From Betaproteobacteria bacterium (GTDB taxonomy: Bacteria > Pseudomonadota > Gammaproteobacteria > Burkholderiales > SG8-41): a stretch of 56,157 nucleotides of DNA. The stretch is taken from contig CANKUB010000014.1 of NCBI GenBank assembly GCA_947486575.1, positions 1-56,157 on the forward strand, written 5' to 3'. Shown here piece after piece: positions 16,174-25,417 of this stretch. Position 1 is the stretch's first letter; the number at the start of each line of letters is the position of its first letter. Made by a program: the position numbers and the translations under genes. The notes under the pieces were generated by a model. It ran no database searches and was not told the DNA's origin. It saw nothing but the letters and a program-made list of their open reading frames with translations.

Positions 16174-17589
16174 CTACGTCGCACGCAGTGCGTTGCTTAA
16201 ATTGCGTAGCGACGCGCTTGTCGGCAGTTGCGCAACTGCCTTTGCGATGGCTGCGCTATCCACTTTCAACGGTGCCAGCGCCGCCAGTCGCGTGAATTTA
16301 GCGGCGAGTTCCGCGTCTGAACAAGGGTCAGCTGGCGTGCCATGTGGGTCCAGTGTCAGCGCCTCTTTAACCTCGCCATTGGTCAGATGCAATTGCACAC
16401 GCGAGCCAAATCGCTGCGGATAAACCGCTTCGCACTCATCATCCACGCGGGTTTCCACGCGCGCGGCCAGATTTAGCAACGCGGTGTTGGTGTAACCCGC
16501 TGCCTCAAACGCGCGTGGATCACTGGCGTCTCGGGTGAGCGCCAGCGCGGTGCAATAAGGGATGCTGTATTGCGCGTCCATGGTGTCACCCGGCTTGGGG
16601 TTGCTGTTGCCCTTGACCGCAAAGGCGCTGGTGCCGACGACAACCTTTCTGATTTGATCGGGCGCGTACGGTTTGCCTTGATTGTTCTCGCTGCGCATGG
16701 CCCCCAGCAGTTGCACCACGCCCTGTATCCAGCCGCAAATCGGATAGACCTTGAACCATACGTCGTTAATGGCCCAGCTTGCGCCCAGCCCTTGTGTGAG
16801 ACGCTCCGCGTTCATTGATGGGCTGCTGAATACATCCAGCAAGCCGTAACGCCCATCAATGGCACCTGATGGCCCGGTGAAGCCGTCTCGCGCAAGCAAT
16901 GCAGCGCGCACGCCGGATGACGCTGCCCAGCCCGCGTGCATGCGCTTGACCATGCCGCCACCACCTCCGCTACCAGGGGCGGCGTAGGCTTTGACCCCGG
17001 ATGCCATCGACGCCGCAATGCCGGCGGCGCAAGTGATTTGCGCTGCACTTAACTTCAGCACACAGCCAACCGCTATCGCCGATGCCACAGGCCCCACCAC
17101 GCTGGTCTTGTGAAATCCCTGATGCGAAGCGGCCATGCCCATCGCCAGACTAATGCGGGCGGTGACTTCGTATCCGATGATGATCGCGCGCAGCAGTTCT
17201 TCGCCGGTAATTTCATGGCCTTCCGCGGCCGCCAGCAAAGCGGGCACGGTCACCGTGCCGGGATGAATCACCGCCGCTGACAATAAATCATCAAGCTCAA
17301 AGCCATGTATCGCTGTGCCGTTGCACAGCGCAGCAGCGGGTGCAGCCAGCGGCGCTGCATAACCGAACACGGTAGATGCGCCCTGCGATTTTTCAGCGAA
17401 CATCTGTGCCGACATGATCTGCGACCACGGCTGGCCCGCACCAAACAGGCCGCAGCCTATGGCATCGAGCAGGCAGCGGCGGGCGTTGTCGAACGCCACC
17501 TTGGGGATGGCATGCGCGGGCAGCGCGGCGACGAATTCAATCAGCTTCGCGGCATGACCGCCAGTGGGCGAGGATTCAATTTCCATCAT
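16174..17589 (-). CDS. MmgE/PrpD family protein (first of three)
   Basis: A 471-residue protein of the 2-methylcitrate dehydratase superfamily, which includes dehydratases and epimerases acting on small di- and tricarboxylates. Family blocks include NGTAIHGFELDD near residue 100, HPGTVTVPALLAAAE, the glycine-rich KAYAAPGSGGGGGMVKRMHAGWAA, and YPICGWIQG. Two ATG codons stand in tandem at 17589. No Shine-Dalgarno sequence precedes them: the AT-rich repeat runs straight into the start. The Ldh-type gene ends 18 bases upstream on the same strand, so the two probably form one pathway. The substrate is unknown. Confidence 0.85.
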   Translation of the reverse strand: MMEIESSPTGGHAAKLIEFVAALPAHAIPKVAFDNARRCLLDAIGCGLFGAGQPWSQIMSAQMFAEKSQGASTVFGYAAPLAAPAAALCNGTAIHGFELDDLLSAAVIHPGTVTVPALLAAAEGHEITGEELLRAIIIGYEVTARISLAMGMAASHQGFHKTSVVGPVASAIAVGCVLKLSAAQITCAAGIAASMASGVKAYAAPGSGGGGGMVKRMHAGWAASSGVRAALLARDGFTGPSGAIDGRYGLLDVFSSPSMNAERLTQGLGASWAINDVWFKVYPICGWIQGVVQLLGAMRSENNQGKPYAPDQIRKVVVGTSAFAVKGNSNPKPGDTMDAQYSIPYCTALALTRDASDPRAFEAAGYTNTALLNLAARVETRVDDECEAVYPQRFGSRVQLHLTNGEVKEALTLDPHGTPADPCSDAELAAKFTRLAALAPLKVDSAAIAKAVAQLPTSASLRNLSNALRAT

Positions 17590-17604
17590 AAAAACAATAA
17601 GTTA
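17587..17604 (+). repeat. AT-rich 18-mer, copy 2 (15 of 18)
   Basis: CATAAAAACAATAAGTTA covers the start of the MmgE/PrpD gene and the gap to the Ldh-type gene. On the gene strand it reads TAACTTATTGTTTTTATG, ending in the start codon itself. Confidence 0.6.
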
Positions 17605-17607
17605 TAA

Positions 17608-18591
17608 TTAATCTCCGGCCAACTCACGCAGCCGCGTATAAACCTTGTTGTCCAGCGAAATGCCCCCCTTTTCGAGATTCGCCCGACGCTTTTGCTGACT
17701 GCTATCGCCCGGCACGCGCACAGCGCTCGCGCCCGCCTGTGCGCGGTTAGCGGTAACGATTTGCCGGAACGCCGACACCCGCGCAGGAAATTGATCGCTC
17801 GGCATGAACAGCCGGGGATCGATTACCATAAAAAACAAACCGTAATTGCTGATATCGTCGATCACCAGCTCGCTGCCCGCGAGTATGCCGAGCAACTGCA
17901 CCGCCAGCGCCAGTCCGCTGCCGCGCGCGCCGCCCCACGGCAAAATCGCGCCGTCCAGCGCTTCCTGTGGCGTGGTGGTCGGTTGTCCCGACGGATTGAC
18001 CGCCACACCGTCGGGCAACGCAACGCCTTTGGCGCCCGCCAGTACCACATCGCCCCACGTGGTTTGCGACGTGCCAATGTCGATGACAATCGGGTCATCT
18101 TCACTCGGGAACGCGATCGCAAACGGGTTAGTACCCATCAGACGGTCAACCCCACCATGCGGTGCCACGCGCGCGGTGCCATTGGTAGTGTGCATGGCGA
18201 TAAAACCCTGCCGCGCAGCGCGCTCCACGTAATACGCGAGCCGCCCGCTGAACCAGGTGTTGTTCGCGCACACCACGGCTACGCCGTTCTTGCGTGCGAT
18301 TTCAATCGCCTTGTCGATGGCGTGTATCGACACCACGTAAGCGACATTGTCACCGCCATCCAGCAGTGCCGAACAATGATTTTCGCGAATCACCCGCGTG
18401 GCTTTAGCTGGCGGGCGGTCGCGCAAGGCTTCCGCTAGCGCGATCACGCGCGGCAGGCTGGAAAATTCGTGGCCGCACAGTGCGGCCTCAACCAGATGAT
18501 CGGCGGTAATGCGTGCATTCTCCGCGGACATGCCTGCGCGGGTGAGTGCGCGCAGGGCGAGGTCAGTGGCTTCGGTCAGGGTGAGTTGCAT
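17608..18591 (-). CDS. Ldh-family (malate/L-lactate/ureidoglycolate type) dehydrogenase
   Basis: About 327 residues from the ATG at 18591. The fold is that of the NAD(P)-dependent Ldh/YlbC family: GVAVVCANNTWFSGRLAYYVERAA, MGTNPFAIAFPSEDDPIVIDIGTS and the late GSGLALAVQLLGILAGSE are typical. The region that normally reads GHDSHG, holding the catalytic histidine, is GHEFSS here (residues 40-45). The activity may therefore differ from lactate or malate oxidation. It is co-directional with the MmgE/PrpD gene 18 bases downstream, suggesting oxidation and dehydration or epimerisation of the same hydroxy acid. Confidence 0.8.
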   Translation of the reverse strand: MQLTLTEATDLALRALTRAGMSAENARITADHLVEAALCGHEFSSLPRVIALAEALRDRPPAKATRVIRENHCSALLDGGDNVAYVVSIHAIDKAIEIARKNGVAVVCANNTWFSGRLAYYVERAARQGFIAMHTTNGTARVAPHGGVDRLMGTNPFAIAFPSEDDPIVIDIGTSQTTWGDVVLAGAKGVALPDGVAVNPSGQPTTTPQEALDGAILPWGGARGSGLALAVQLLGILAGSELVIDDISNYGLFFMVIDPRLFMPSDQFPARVSAFRQIVTANRAQAGASAVRVPGDSSQQKRRANLEKGGISLDNKVYTRLRELAGD

Positions 18592-18682
18592 AGCAGTCCG
18601 GGGCAAGAAAGTACGCTCAAGTCTACCGGCTACCCGTTGCGAGCGCGAGCGCGGTTATTTCGTTTTGCGGTAGAGTCTGCCT

Positions 18683-20323
18683 ATGGTCGCAATTCGATTC
18701 TTCCTACTGATACTTGCGCTGGGACTGAGCACCTGTGCCTCGCACATGCCGGAGCGCGGCCCGGTCACCGTGATGCTCGCTGCGATCAATGATTTTCATG
18801 GCAATCTGGAATTGCCCGCCGGTGGGTTGCCCGAAGTCAACACCACCACCCAAGCCCTCATGCGCACGCCTGCAGGCGGCGTGGCGCGGCTGGCTACTGT
18901 GCTAGAAGGTTTGCGCACGCAGCACCCGCACTTTGCCTTTGTGTCGGCGGGGGATCTGGTCGGTGCCTCGCCGCTCACCTCCGGCTATTTCGATGACGAA
19001 CCGACGATAGCGGCGATGAACAGCCTCAAGCTCGATTTGAACGGCGTTGGCAATCACGAATTTGATCGCGGCCGTGCCGAACTGCTGCGCCTGCAATCGG
19101 GCGGTTGCCCCGACGGTGGCTGCAAATCAGGGCAAGCGTTTGGCGGGGCGAAGTTTCCGTTTCTCGCAGCGAATGTGATGGTGCGCGACTCCGGCAAGAC
19201 GCTGTTCCCGCCCTATGCGATTCACGCCTTCGACGGCATCAGGGTCGCGTTTATCGGCGTCACCCTAAAAGGCACGCCCGATATTCTGTCGCCCAAGGCG
19301 GTAGCCGGACTGGACTTCCACGATGAAGCGGACACCGTGAACCGCCTTGTGCCGGAACTGAAGCAGGCGGGCGCCGAAGCGATTGTGGTGCTGATTCACC
19401 AGGGCGGGTTTCAGCGCGGCGGCCCCAATGATTGCAACGAATTCCGCGGACCCATTATCGACATTGTGCGCCGCTTTGATCGCGCGGTGGATGTGGTCAT
19501 CAGCGGGCATACCCATCAGGCGTACATTTGTCGCATCGAGGGGCGCTTGGTTACCAGCGCGGGTTCCTTTGGTCGCGCGGTAACCGCTATCAAACTCACG
19601 CTCGACCGCGCCACGCGGGACGTGGTGTCAACCAGCGCCACAAACTACGTGCTGCGTACCGATGTGCCCGAAAGCCCCGTGCTCGCGGCACTGGCTATGC
19701 GGCAGGCGCAGTTGCTGAGAAAGCTCGATCGCCCGGTGGGCCGCATCGCGCAGGCCATCGTGAACATACAAAACGCCGACGGAGAATCGCCCCTAGGCCA
19801 ACTTATCGCCGATGCGCAACTTGAAGCCACCCTGGACGTCGGTGCCGAAGTGGCGTTTATGAACCCTGGCGGCATCCGCGTGCCGATTGATTTCAATGGG
19901 GATGGCGCGGTGACTTACTCGGCGCTTTACGCCGTGCAGCCCTTCGGCAACCACCTGGTCACCATGACCCTCAGCGGCAAAGAGGTATTGCAACTGCTGG
20001 AGCAGCAATGGAGCATCAACGGCCTGCGCCGCCTGCAAATTTCAAAAGGTTCCGGCTTTGCTTGGAACCCCGATCAGCCCGAGGGCGCGCGCATCCCGCG
20101 TGACAGTGTGGTAATCAACGGCCAGCCGCTGCAACTGGACCGCGACTATCGCATCACGGTCAATAACTATCTGGCTGATGGCGGTGACAACCTGCCGATT
20201 CTGCGCGAGGGCCGCAGCCGAGTGGCGGGCGTGCTGAATCTGGATGCGCTGGTGGCGTATTTTGGGCGGCAATCGCCCATGGTCGTGGGCAGAGAACGCA
20301 GGGTACGGCGAATCGATCCCTGA
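18683..20323 (+). CDS. 5'-nucleotidase / 2',3'-cyclic phosphodiesterase family (UshA-like)
   Basis: A 546-residue exported metallophosphoesterase expected to hydrolyse nucleotides in the periplasm. The N-terminal hydrophobic stretch ends LGLSTCAS, which is lipobox-like but with Thr at -1. Metal ligands are seen in NDFHGN (residues 36-41), GDLVGASP, GNHEFDRG (near 123) and SGHTHQ. The C-terminal nucleotidase domain contains NPGGIRVPIDFNGDGAVTYS and LADGGDNLPILREG. It diverges from the Ldh-type gene and converges with the MFS gene. The substrate could also be another phosphoester, since this family is broad. Confidence 0.87.
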   Translation: MVAIRFFLLILALGLSTCASHMPERGPVTVMLAAINDFHGNLELPAGGLPEVNTTTQALMRTPAGGVARLATVLEGLRTQHPHFAFVSAGDLVGASPLTSGYFDDEPTIAAMNSLKLDLNGVGNHEFDRGRAELLRLQSGGCPDGGCKSGQAFGGAKFPFLAANVMVRDSGKTLFPPYAIHAFDGIRVAFIGVTLKGTPDILSPKAVAGLDFHDEADTVNRLVPELKQAGAEAIVVLIHQGGFQRGGPNDCNEFRGPIIDIVRRFDRAVDVVISGHTHQAYICRIEGRLVTSAGSFGRAVTAIKLTLDRATRDVVSTSATNYVLRTDVPESPVLAALAMRQAQLLRKLDRPVGRIAQAIVNIQNADGESPLGQLIADAQLEATLDVGAEVAFMNPGGIRVPIDFNGDGAVTYSALYAVQPFGNHLVTMTLSGKEVLQLLEQQWSINGLRRLQISKGSGFAWNPDQPEGARIPRDSVVINGQPLQLDRDYRITVNNYLADGGDNLPILREGRSRVAGVLNLDALVAYFGRQSPMVVGRERRVRRIDP

Positions 20324-20391
20324 GAATTATCGATGCATAGGGTACAACTGGGGACACACACTGGAAAAGCTTATTTGTGCCCTGGCAGCCT

Positions 20392-21630
20392 TCACACCCC
20401 ATGCTTTTCGCTGCGTAACCACAACCCAAACGCAACAAACGTAAGCGCGGCTGTTAAGGCGAAATACGCCCGCAAACCAAACAACGGCCCAACCAGGCCC
20501 GCGGTGAAGGGCGCAATACCCATGGCAATAAACTGAAACGACGCGGCATAAGAAATCGCACGTGCATCCATGCCCTTTGGCGCATGGCTGCGAAGCAGGC
20601 GCACGATGGCGGGCAGCATTAGTGATGCCGACAGACCGAAGGCAATACGCGTCAGCACCAGTTGCAGCGGTGTTTGCAGGAACAGCAAGGGTAATTGCGT
20701 CAGTCCTGCTGCAGCGGTGGCGAATAACAGTACCCGCCGTGGATCGTAGCGGTCGAGCACGCGCCCCCACACGGTCAGTGCAATGGCGCTGGATAGCGCA
20801 TAACCGATAGCCACTGCGCCGACCCAGAAGGCATGTGCTCCTGCTTCTGCTGACACGCCGCCATTGAGGTTCATCACAAACACGCTGAGTATGGTGGTGT
20901 TGCCTGCCGCCAGCACCGCGAACACGAAGCCCAGAAAATACAGCAGGCCAATGCGCGGCACGGCTACGAGTTCGCGCAGACTGCCGATCCATTGCGGGCG
21001 CCAGCGTCCGGGCGTGAGCTGCTTGGTTTCGCGCACAAAGGCGATCACCAGCAAAGCAGCGCTGAACAGCACCCCGCCACTGACCCAGAACAGCCAGTGT
21101 GGTTTGTCGACCACCGCCACCAGCATCGTGCCTATAGCGGGGCCAGTGGTCTGCCCCATCAGGTTTGCCGCCTGCAGTCGCGACAGCGCTCGGCCGATGC
21201 GATCCGGCGGTGTGTTGGCCACGATCAGCGCCTGTGCGGACATGGTGCCGCCATTGAAAAAGCCCACCAGTGAAAACAGGCAGGCGAACCACATCGGTGT
21301 GGTGGCAAACGGGATCATCGACATGAAAAAGCCCATGCCGATCATGGCGCGCAGCACCATGATTTTGCGGCCGAAGTAGTCGGCGATACTGCCCCAGATC
21401 GGCCCGCACAAAAAGCTGATGATGTAGAACACCAGCATCATGTAGCCCATCCAGGTTTCCAGGTTGTCATGTACGCCGAGGTTGCGCACCATCAGCGGCA
21501 GAAACGGAAACGAAATGGCGAACCCCATGGAGTTCATCAGTGTCGCCACCGGTAGGGTTTGCAGGTTGCGACGCCAGTAGGGGAAGTTTGCGGCTTCGTC
21601 TGTGGCAGGTTGGATTACTGGTGTCGGCAT
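20392..21630 (-). CDS. MFS transporter
   Basis: A 412-residue carrier with twelve predicted helices. The loop after helix 2 (GSIADYFGRKIMV) and the later RIGRALSRLQAANLMGQTTGPAIG segment are typical of drug/solute antiporters of the major facilitator superfamily. A central cytoplasmic loop (ETKQLTPGRWRPQWIGS) separates the halves. The substrate is unknown. It is transcribed after the flavoprotein gene on the same strand but 235 bases away, with a palindromic repeat between. A 360-codon frame overlapping it on the same strand is a shadow. Confidence 0.87.
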   Translation of the reverse strand: MPTPVIQPATDEAANFPYWRRNLQTLPVATLMNSMGFAISFPFLPLMVRNLGVHDNLETWMGYMMLVFYIISFLCGPIWGSIADYFGRKIMVLRAMIGMGFFMSMIPFATTPMWFACLFSLVGFFNGGTMSAQALIVANTPPDRIGRALSRLQAANLMGQTTGPAIGTMLVAVVDKPHWLFWVSGGVLFSAALLVIAFVRETKQLTPGRWRPQWIGSLRELVAVPRIGLLYFLGFVFAVLAAGNTTILSVFVMNLNGGVSAEAGAHAFWVGAVAIGYALSSAIALTVWGRVLDRYDPRRVLLFATAAAGLTQLPLLFLQTPLQLVLTRIAFGLSASLMLPAIVRLLRSHAPKGMDARAISYAASFQFIAMGIAPFTAGLVGPLFGLRAYFALTAALTFVAFGLWLRSEKHGV

Positions 21631-21739
21631 TCGATGTTGCAGTGTACCCGCCTGTTGGTTGCCGTTACGTCGTCGACAAATTCAGCCGGCGCACCTCGTA
21701 TTGGGTTGGGGGAGCTGCCTGTCGACAAACACAGAATGG

Positions 21740-21759
21740 ATTCCGGCTTTCGCCGGAAT
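21740..21759. repeat. palindromic intergenic element (dRS3-like)
   Basis: ATTCCGGC and GCCGGAAT enclose TTTC, flanked by GAATGG and GATAG. This design (GGATTCC...GGAATGA around a short loop) matches small repeated palindromes spread between genes of many proteobacteria, such as dRS3 of Neisseria. Only one copy is present here. It may form an RNA hairpin between the flavoprotein and MFS genes. Confidence 0.6.
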
Positions 21760-21865
21760 GATAGGGTTGATTATGTGGGCCGCGTATCAGCGGCGGTCGC
21801 AGCGGCTGGTGTAATTATTTATTTTGCAATTCGCGCTGCATCATGCCGCTTTGATTGGCGCTGCA

Positions 21866-23278
21866 CTACCGTGCCCGATTCGCCGCAATATGCTCTGCCG
21901 CCTGGAAACCCGTTGTCGATGATTTGCTGAGTCCGCCGACGTAACCCACGGCGTCGCCACCTTCCAGTCCGCCGGTGGCGCAGCCGGCGGCATACAGGCC
22001 GGTGATCGGATTGTCGTTGCCATCCAGCACGCGGCAGTCGCCGTCTACGGCAATGCCGCCCATAGTGTAGGTGATACCGGCGACCAGCCTTGCGGCGTAG
22101 AAGGGCGCCGTGCGAATCGGCCACGCCTTGTGATCTCGGGTGCTGCGCGCGGGTGCTAGCTGCGTTGTGGTTCCCGCGTCGATAGCGGTGTTGTATTGCC
22201 CGATGGTTTGCTCCAGCACGCCCGCAGGCAGCGCGAGTTTTTGCGCGAGCGCGCAGATGGTGTCGGCTTTGTGTACCGTGCCGCCGTTGGTGATGATCAA
22301 CGGATTGGCGGGCGTGATGAAGGCCTTGCCTGGTCCTTCCCAGATGGGCTGGTCGTAAATCACGATGGTGGAAAGCGGATCTGCCATGCCCGCGATATGG
22401 TTGGCGAGGTAGACGCCGCCCAAGCCCTCGTCAACGAAGCGCTTGCCGCTGGAGTCGATCATTACGCCGGCGACGCACAAATCATCCATGACCGGGAACG
22501 GCCACAGGTCGTCGTTAGTCAGCGCGTCCTGTATCAGAGGATGGCCGTAAAAGTTTTTCATGCCGACCAGCTTGGCCCCGACGGCACGCGCCATGGTGAG
22601 ACCATCGCCCATCGCGGTTTGCGCATTGCGTTGGCGGATTTTGGCTGGCTCGCGCGTGACGAATTCCCTGAGCAGTTCGGGATTGGCCTGAAAGCCGCCG
22701 TCGCTGATCACCACGTTGCGCGCGTCGAGCAAAACTTTGCTTCCCTGCTGTTCGGCCTCGATGCCGATGCATTGATTGCCCGCCATGCGCAGGCTCAGCG
22801 CGCGCGTGCCCAGCAGCACCGTCGCGCCGGCCTTTTTTAGTTCTGCGTGCAGCGTGCGTAGCATCACGTCGCCGCCGCGCCCATGCCAGTAGTCGCGGCC
22901 CTTCTGGGCGATGGGCGGCGCCAGCGTGGTCTGGCGGTGTGGCGCATCACCCACCTTGATAAAGCGCAGGCCTTTCGAGCGCAGCCACTGTGCCGTGCTG
23001 CCCGCGTTGTTCGCCATCACGTCCAGAAAGCTTTGGCGCGAAAAGCCCTGCGTTTTGCCCTTCATTGCGTTCATCAATACTTCCGGCGACTCATGCACGT
23101 CGCGGTACGACACATGGAACGCGCCGCCACAGATGCGTGAATTGCAGAGGTAACGGTCAGTTTCGCCTTTTTCGAGTATGGCGACTTTTACGCCTTTTTC
23201 AGCAAGGCGCAAACCGCAGGTGAGGCCGGCAAGTCCGCCGCCGATGATGAGGGTTTCGTAGGATGTTGCTGCGTTCAT
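21866..23278 (-). CDS. FAD-dependent oxidoreductase (fumarate reductase/tricarballylate dehydrogenase type)
   Basis: A 470-residue soluble flavoprotein. The dinucleotide fold TLIIGGGLAGLTCGLRLAEKGVKVAILEKG occupies residues 9-38. The substrate-domain blocks VVISDGGFQANPELLREF and AMGDGLTMARAVGA follow, and the FAD-closing motif ITGLYAAGCATGGLEGGDAVGYVGGLS lies near the C-terminus. It has no signal peptide, unlike periplasmic fumarate reductases. The closest functional theme is oxidation of a carboxylate such as tricarballylate or a desaturation. It lies upstream of the MFS gene and downstream of two Bug receptor genes on the same strand, consistent with uptake and oxidation of an organic acid. 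Confidence 0.82.
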   Translation of the reverse strand: MNAATSYETLIIGGGLAGLTCGLRLAEKGVKVAILEKGETDRYLCNSRICGGAFHVSYRDVHESPEVLMNAMKGKTQGFSRQSFLDVMANNAGSTAQWLRSKGLRFIKVGDAPHRQTTLAPPIAQKGRDYWHGRGGDVMLRTLHAELKKAGATVLLGTRALSLRMAGNQCIGIEAEQQGSKVLLDARNVVISDGGFQANPELLREFVTREPAKIRQRNAQTAMGDGLTMARAVGAKLVGMKNFYGHPLIQDALTNDDLWPFPVMDDLCVAGVMIDSSGKRFVDEGLGGVYLANHIAGMADPLSTIVIYDQPIWEGPGKAFITPANPLIITNGGTVHKADTICALAQKLALPAGVLEQTIGQYNTAIDAGTTTQLAPARSTRDHKAWPIRTAPFYAARLVAGITYTMGGIAVDGDCRVLDGNDNPITGLYAAGCATGGLEGGDAVGYVGGLSKSSTTGFQAAEHIAANRAR

Positions 23279-23378
23279 GTGGGTTCTTTGTGATTCTTTT
23301 GGAGGAGAAATCTATTGAAGCACGCGGCGTTCCAGCGTGTCCAGACACTGACCATATGTTGACTATACGCGGGTGCGG

Positions 23379-24350
23379 TCAGTCTGCTTTCAAACCGGTT
23401 TCCTTGATCAAACGTGTCCATTTGGCGTAGTCGCGCTTGATCACTTCACCCAGTTCTGCGGGTGTGCTGCCGACGATATCCATGCCACCAGCGGTCAGGC
23501 GATCCTTCAGTTCACTATCAGTTACCGTTTTAACCAGATCGGCGTGCAGACGGTCGATCAGAGGTTTCGGCAAGCCGGTGGGTGCAAATACCGAAAACCA
23601 TTCACCGGCTTCATAGCCGGGGGCGACAGTTTCGGCCAATGTTGGCAAATCGGGGGAATCTGCCCGTCGCTTCAGGCTGGTGATACCCACCGCGCGCACA
23701 CGGCCCGATTTCACGTGCGGTGCGGCGGAAAGTGTGCCGGCGAACATCATCTGAATTTGTCCGGCAATCAAATCAGTGATGGCAGGGCCGGTACCCTTGT
23801 ACGGCACGTGTACCATGCTGATGCCTGTCTGCATGCGGAAAAGTTCTGCCGCCAGATGAATGGCGCTGCCGGAACCGGCTGAACCGTAAGACATGGAGCC
23901 CGGCTTGGCTTTGGCCAGCGCGACCCATTCCTGCATGGTTTTTGCGGGCACACCGGGATACACCACCACGCGATACGGCGAACGTGCGATCAGCATGATC
24001 GGTGTGAAATCCCTCACGGGGTCATAGGTCGCGCGGGGATTGATAGCCGGGTTGGTGACCAGCGCGCTGATGGCGATCATCAGCGTGTAGCCATCGGGTG
24101 CCGCGCGCGCGGCCAGTTCATGCGCGACATTGCCGCCGCCGCCACCACGATTGTCGATCACGATTTGTTGCTTGAGATGGCTGGCCAGCTTGATCGTGAC
24201 CGAACGCGCAATGATGTCGGTTCCGCCGCCGGGTGGATAGGGCACCATTACGCGGATGGGGCGTGAAGGATAATCAGCGGCTGTTTGCGCATGTGCTAAA
24301 CCGCTTGCAATGGTAATAAAAATACTTAATAAAAACAAATAGTTATACAT
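23379..24350 (-). CDS. Bug/TctC-type tripartite tricarboxylate receptor
   Basis: A 323-residue periplasmic binding protein with signal peptide YNYLFLLSIFITIASGLAHA. The mature part opens YPSRPIRVMVPYPPGGGTDIIARS, the Bug hallmark whose loop contributes the carboxylate-binding aspartate. ANNOTATED blocks NYGSAGSGS-like (SYGSAGSGSAIHLAAELF) and HVPYKGTGPAITDLIAGQIQ also match. No TctA/TctB genes are adjacent. The start is ATG 24350 or GTG 24353. An exact copy of the window's 18-base AT-rich repeat encodes part of the signal peptide. The ligand is unknown. Confidence 0.9.
   Translation of the reverse strand: MYNYLFLLSIFITIASGLAHAQTAADYPSRPIRVMVPYPPGGGTDIIARSVTIKLASHLKQQIVIDNRGGGGGNVAHELAARAAPDGYTLMIAISALVTNPAINPRATYDPVRDFTPIMLIARSPYRVVVYPGVPAKTMQEWVALAKAKPGSMSYGSAGSGSAIHLAAELFRMQTGISMVHVPYKGTGPAITDLIAGQIQMMFAGTLSAAPHVKSGRVRAVGITSLKRRADSPDLPTLAETVAPGYEAGEWFSVFAPTGLPKPLIDRLHADLVKTVTDSELKDRLTAGGMDIVGSTPAELGEVIKRDYAKWTRLIKETGLKAD
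24328..24345 (+). repeat. AT-rich 18-mer, copy 3 (exact)
   Basis: AATAAAAACAAATAGTTA lies inside the first codons of the Bug receptor gene, encoding NYLFLL on the other strand. It is identical to the copy at 39309-39326, which is not coding. Confidence 0.7.
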
Positions 24351-24451
24351 CACTAACTAACCCCCTGCTGACGCTGAATATGTAGCGACTGCTCCACCTT
24401 CACGCTACGCCGCGGCATGGCGTGTGTTGCCGTGTTCAACCCGATAACGGT

Positions 24452-25414
24452 TCAATCTACCTTGATACCTCGCTTTTTGATCAGATCAGAAAACTTCGTG
24501 CGTTCGGCCGCGAGAAATTTCGCAAACTGTTCAGGCGCGCCACCGACCAGCGTGACGCCAAGCTCGGCCATCGCGGTTTTGTAATCAGCATCGTTAAGTG
24601 CTGTGTTGACTGCCCGATTCAGCGTGGCGACCGTGGGCTTGGGCACCGCCGTCAATACCAGTATGCCGTGCGAAATACCGGTTTCAAATCCGGGCGCGCC
24701 GGACTCATCCATCGTGGGCACATCGGGTATCGCTGCCAGTCGCGATTTAGCAGCGATACCCAGCGCTTTGACTCGGCCACCGCGCACATGGCTGATGGCG
24801 GTGATCGAGTTATCGAACAGTAACTGAATTTCATTGCTGATCAGCGCAACTACCGCAGGCGCTGCCCCGCGATACGGGATGTGTACCAGTTCGATCTTCG
24901 CCATATAGTTGAGCAGCTCGCCCGACAGATGCAGCGAAGTGCCTTGTCCACCAGAACCGTAATTGATGCCGCGTGGTTTGGTGCGGGCGAGTGCAATCAG
25001 ATCGGAAACGCGTGTTGCGGGTAGTGAAAGATTGGCCAGCAGCACATGCGACGCTTGGCTGACCTGCACCACCGGCTGAAATTCGTTCGGGTTGAATGGC
25101 AATTTTTCATACAAAACTGGATTGACCGCGAACACCGGGTGCGAAGTAAAAAACAGCGTGTGCCCGTCGGGATTCCCGCCCGACACCGTAACCGCCGCCG
25201 CATTCCCTGCAGCACCACCGATGTTTTCCACAATGATGTTTTGTTTGAGTATTTTGCTGAGGCGCTCCGCCAGCCGTCGTGCGTTGAGATCAGCGCCGCC
25301 GCCCGCCGGCATGCCTGCGACCATGCGGATGGGGCGGTTGGGGAAATTGGGCGTGGGCTGTGCAATTGCCGTGGTGGAGATCAGCCCTGCCAGACATAAA
25401 AAAAAGTGTCGCAT
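24452..25414 (-). CDS. Bug/TctC-type receptor
   Basis: A 320-residue binding protein with a signal peptide ending at AIAQP. It carries FPNRPIRMVAGMPAGGGADLNARRL at the N-terminus, INYGSGGQGTSLHLSGELL in the middle and HIPYRGAAPAVVALISNEIQ after it, all as in the Bug family. It ends with the usual KFSDLIKKRGIKVD-type tail. Three bases separate it from the racemase-fold gene upstream, so these two are almost certainly co-transcribed. This suggests that the receptor binds the substrate of that enzyme or of the MmgE/PrpD protein one gene further up. Confidence 0.9.
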   Translation of the reverse strand: MRHFFLCLAGLISTTAIAQPTPNFPNRPIRMVAGMPAGGGADLNARRLAERLSKILKQNIIVENIGGAAGNAAAVTVSGGNPDGHTLFFTSHPVFAVNPVLYEKLPFNPNEFQPVVQVSQASHVLLANLSLPATRVSDLIALARTKPRGINYGSGGQGTSLHLSGELLNYMAKIELVHIPYRGAAPAVVALISNEIQLLFDNSITAISHVRGGRVKALGIAAKSRLAAIPDVPTMDESGAPGFETGISHGILVLTAVPKPTVATLNRAVNTALNDADYKTAMAELGVTLVGGAPEQFAKFLAAERTKFSDLIKKRGIKVD

Positions 25415-25417
25415 CGC

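Noticed and set aside
20327-21409. A 360-codon minus-strand frame overlapping the MFS gene
   Set aside because: It is a +1 shadow of the transporter, rich in Arg, His and Cys, with no membrane pattern or start signal.
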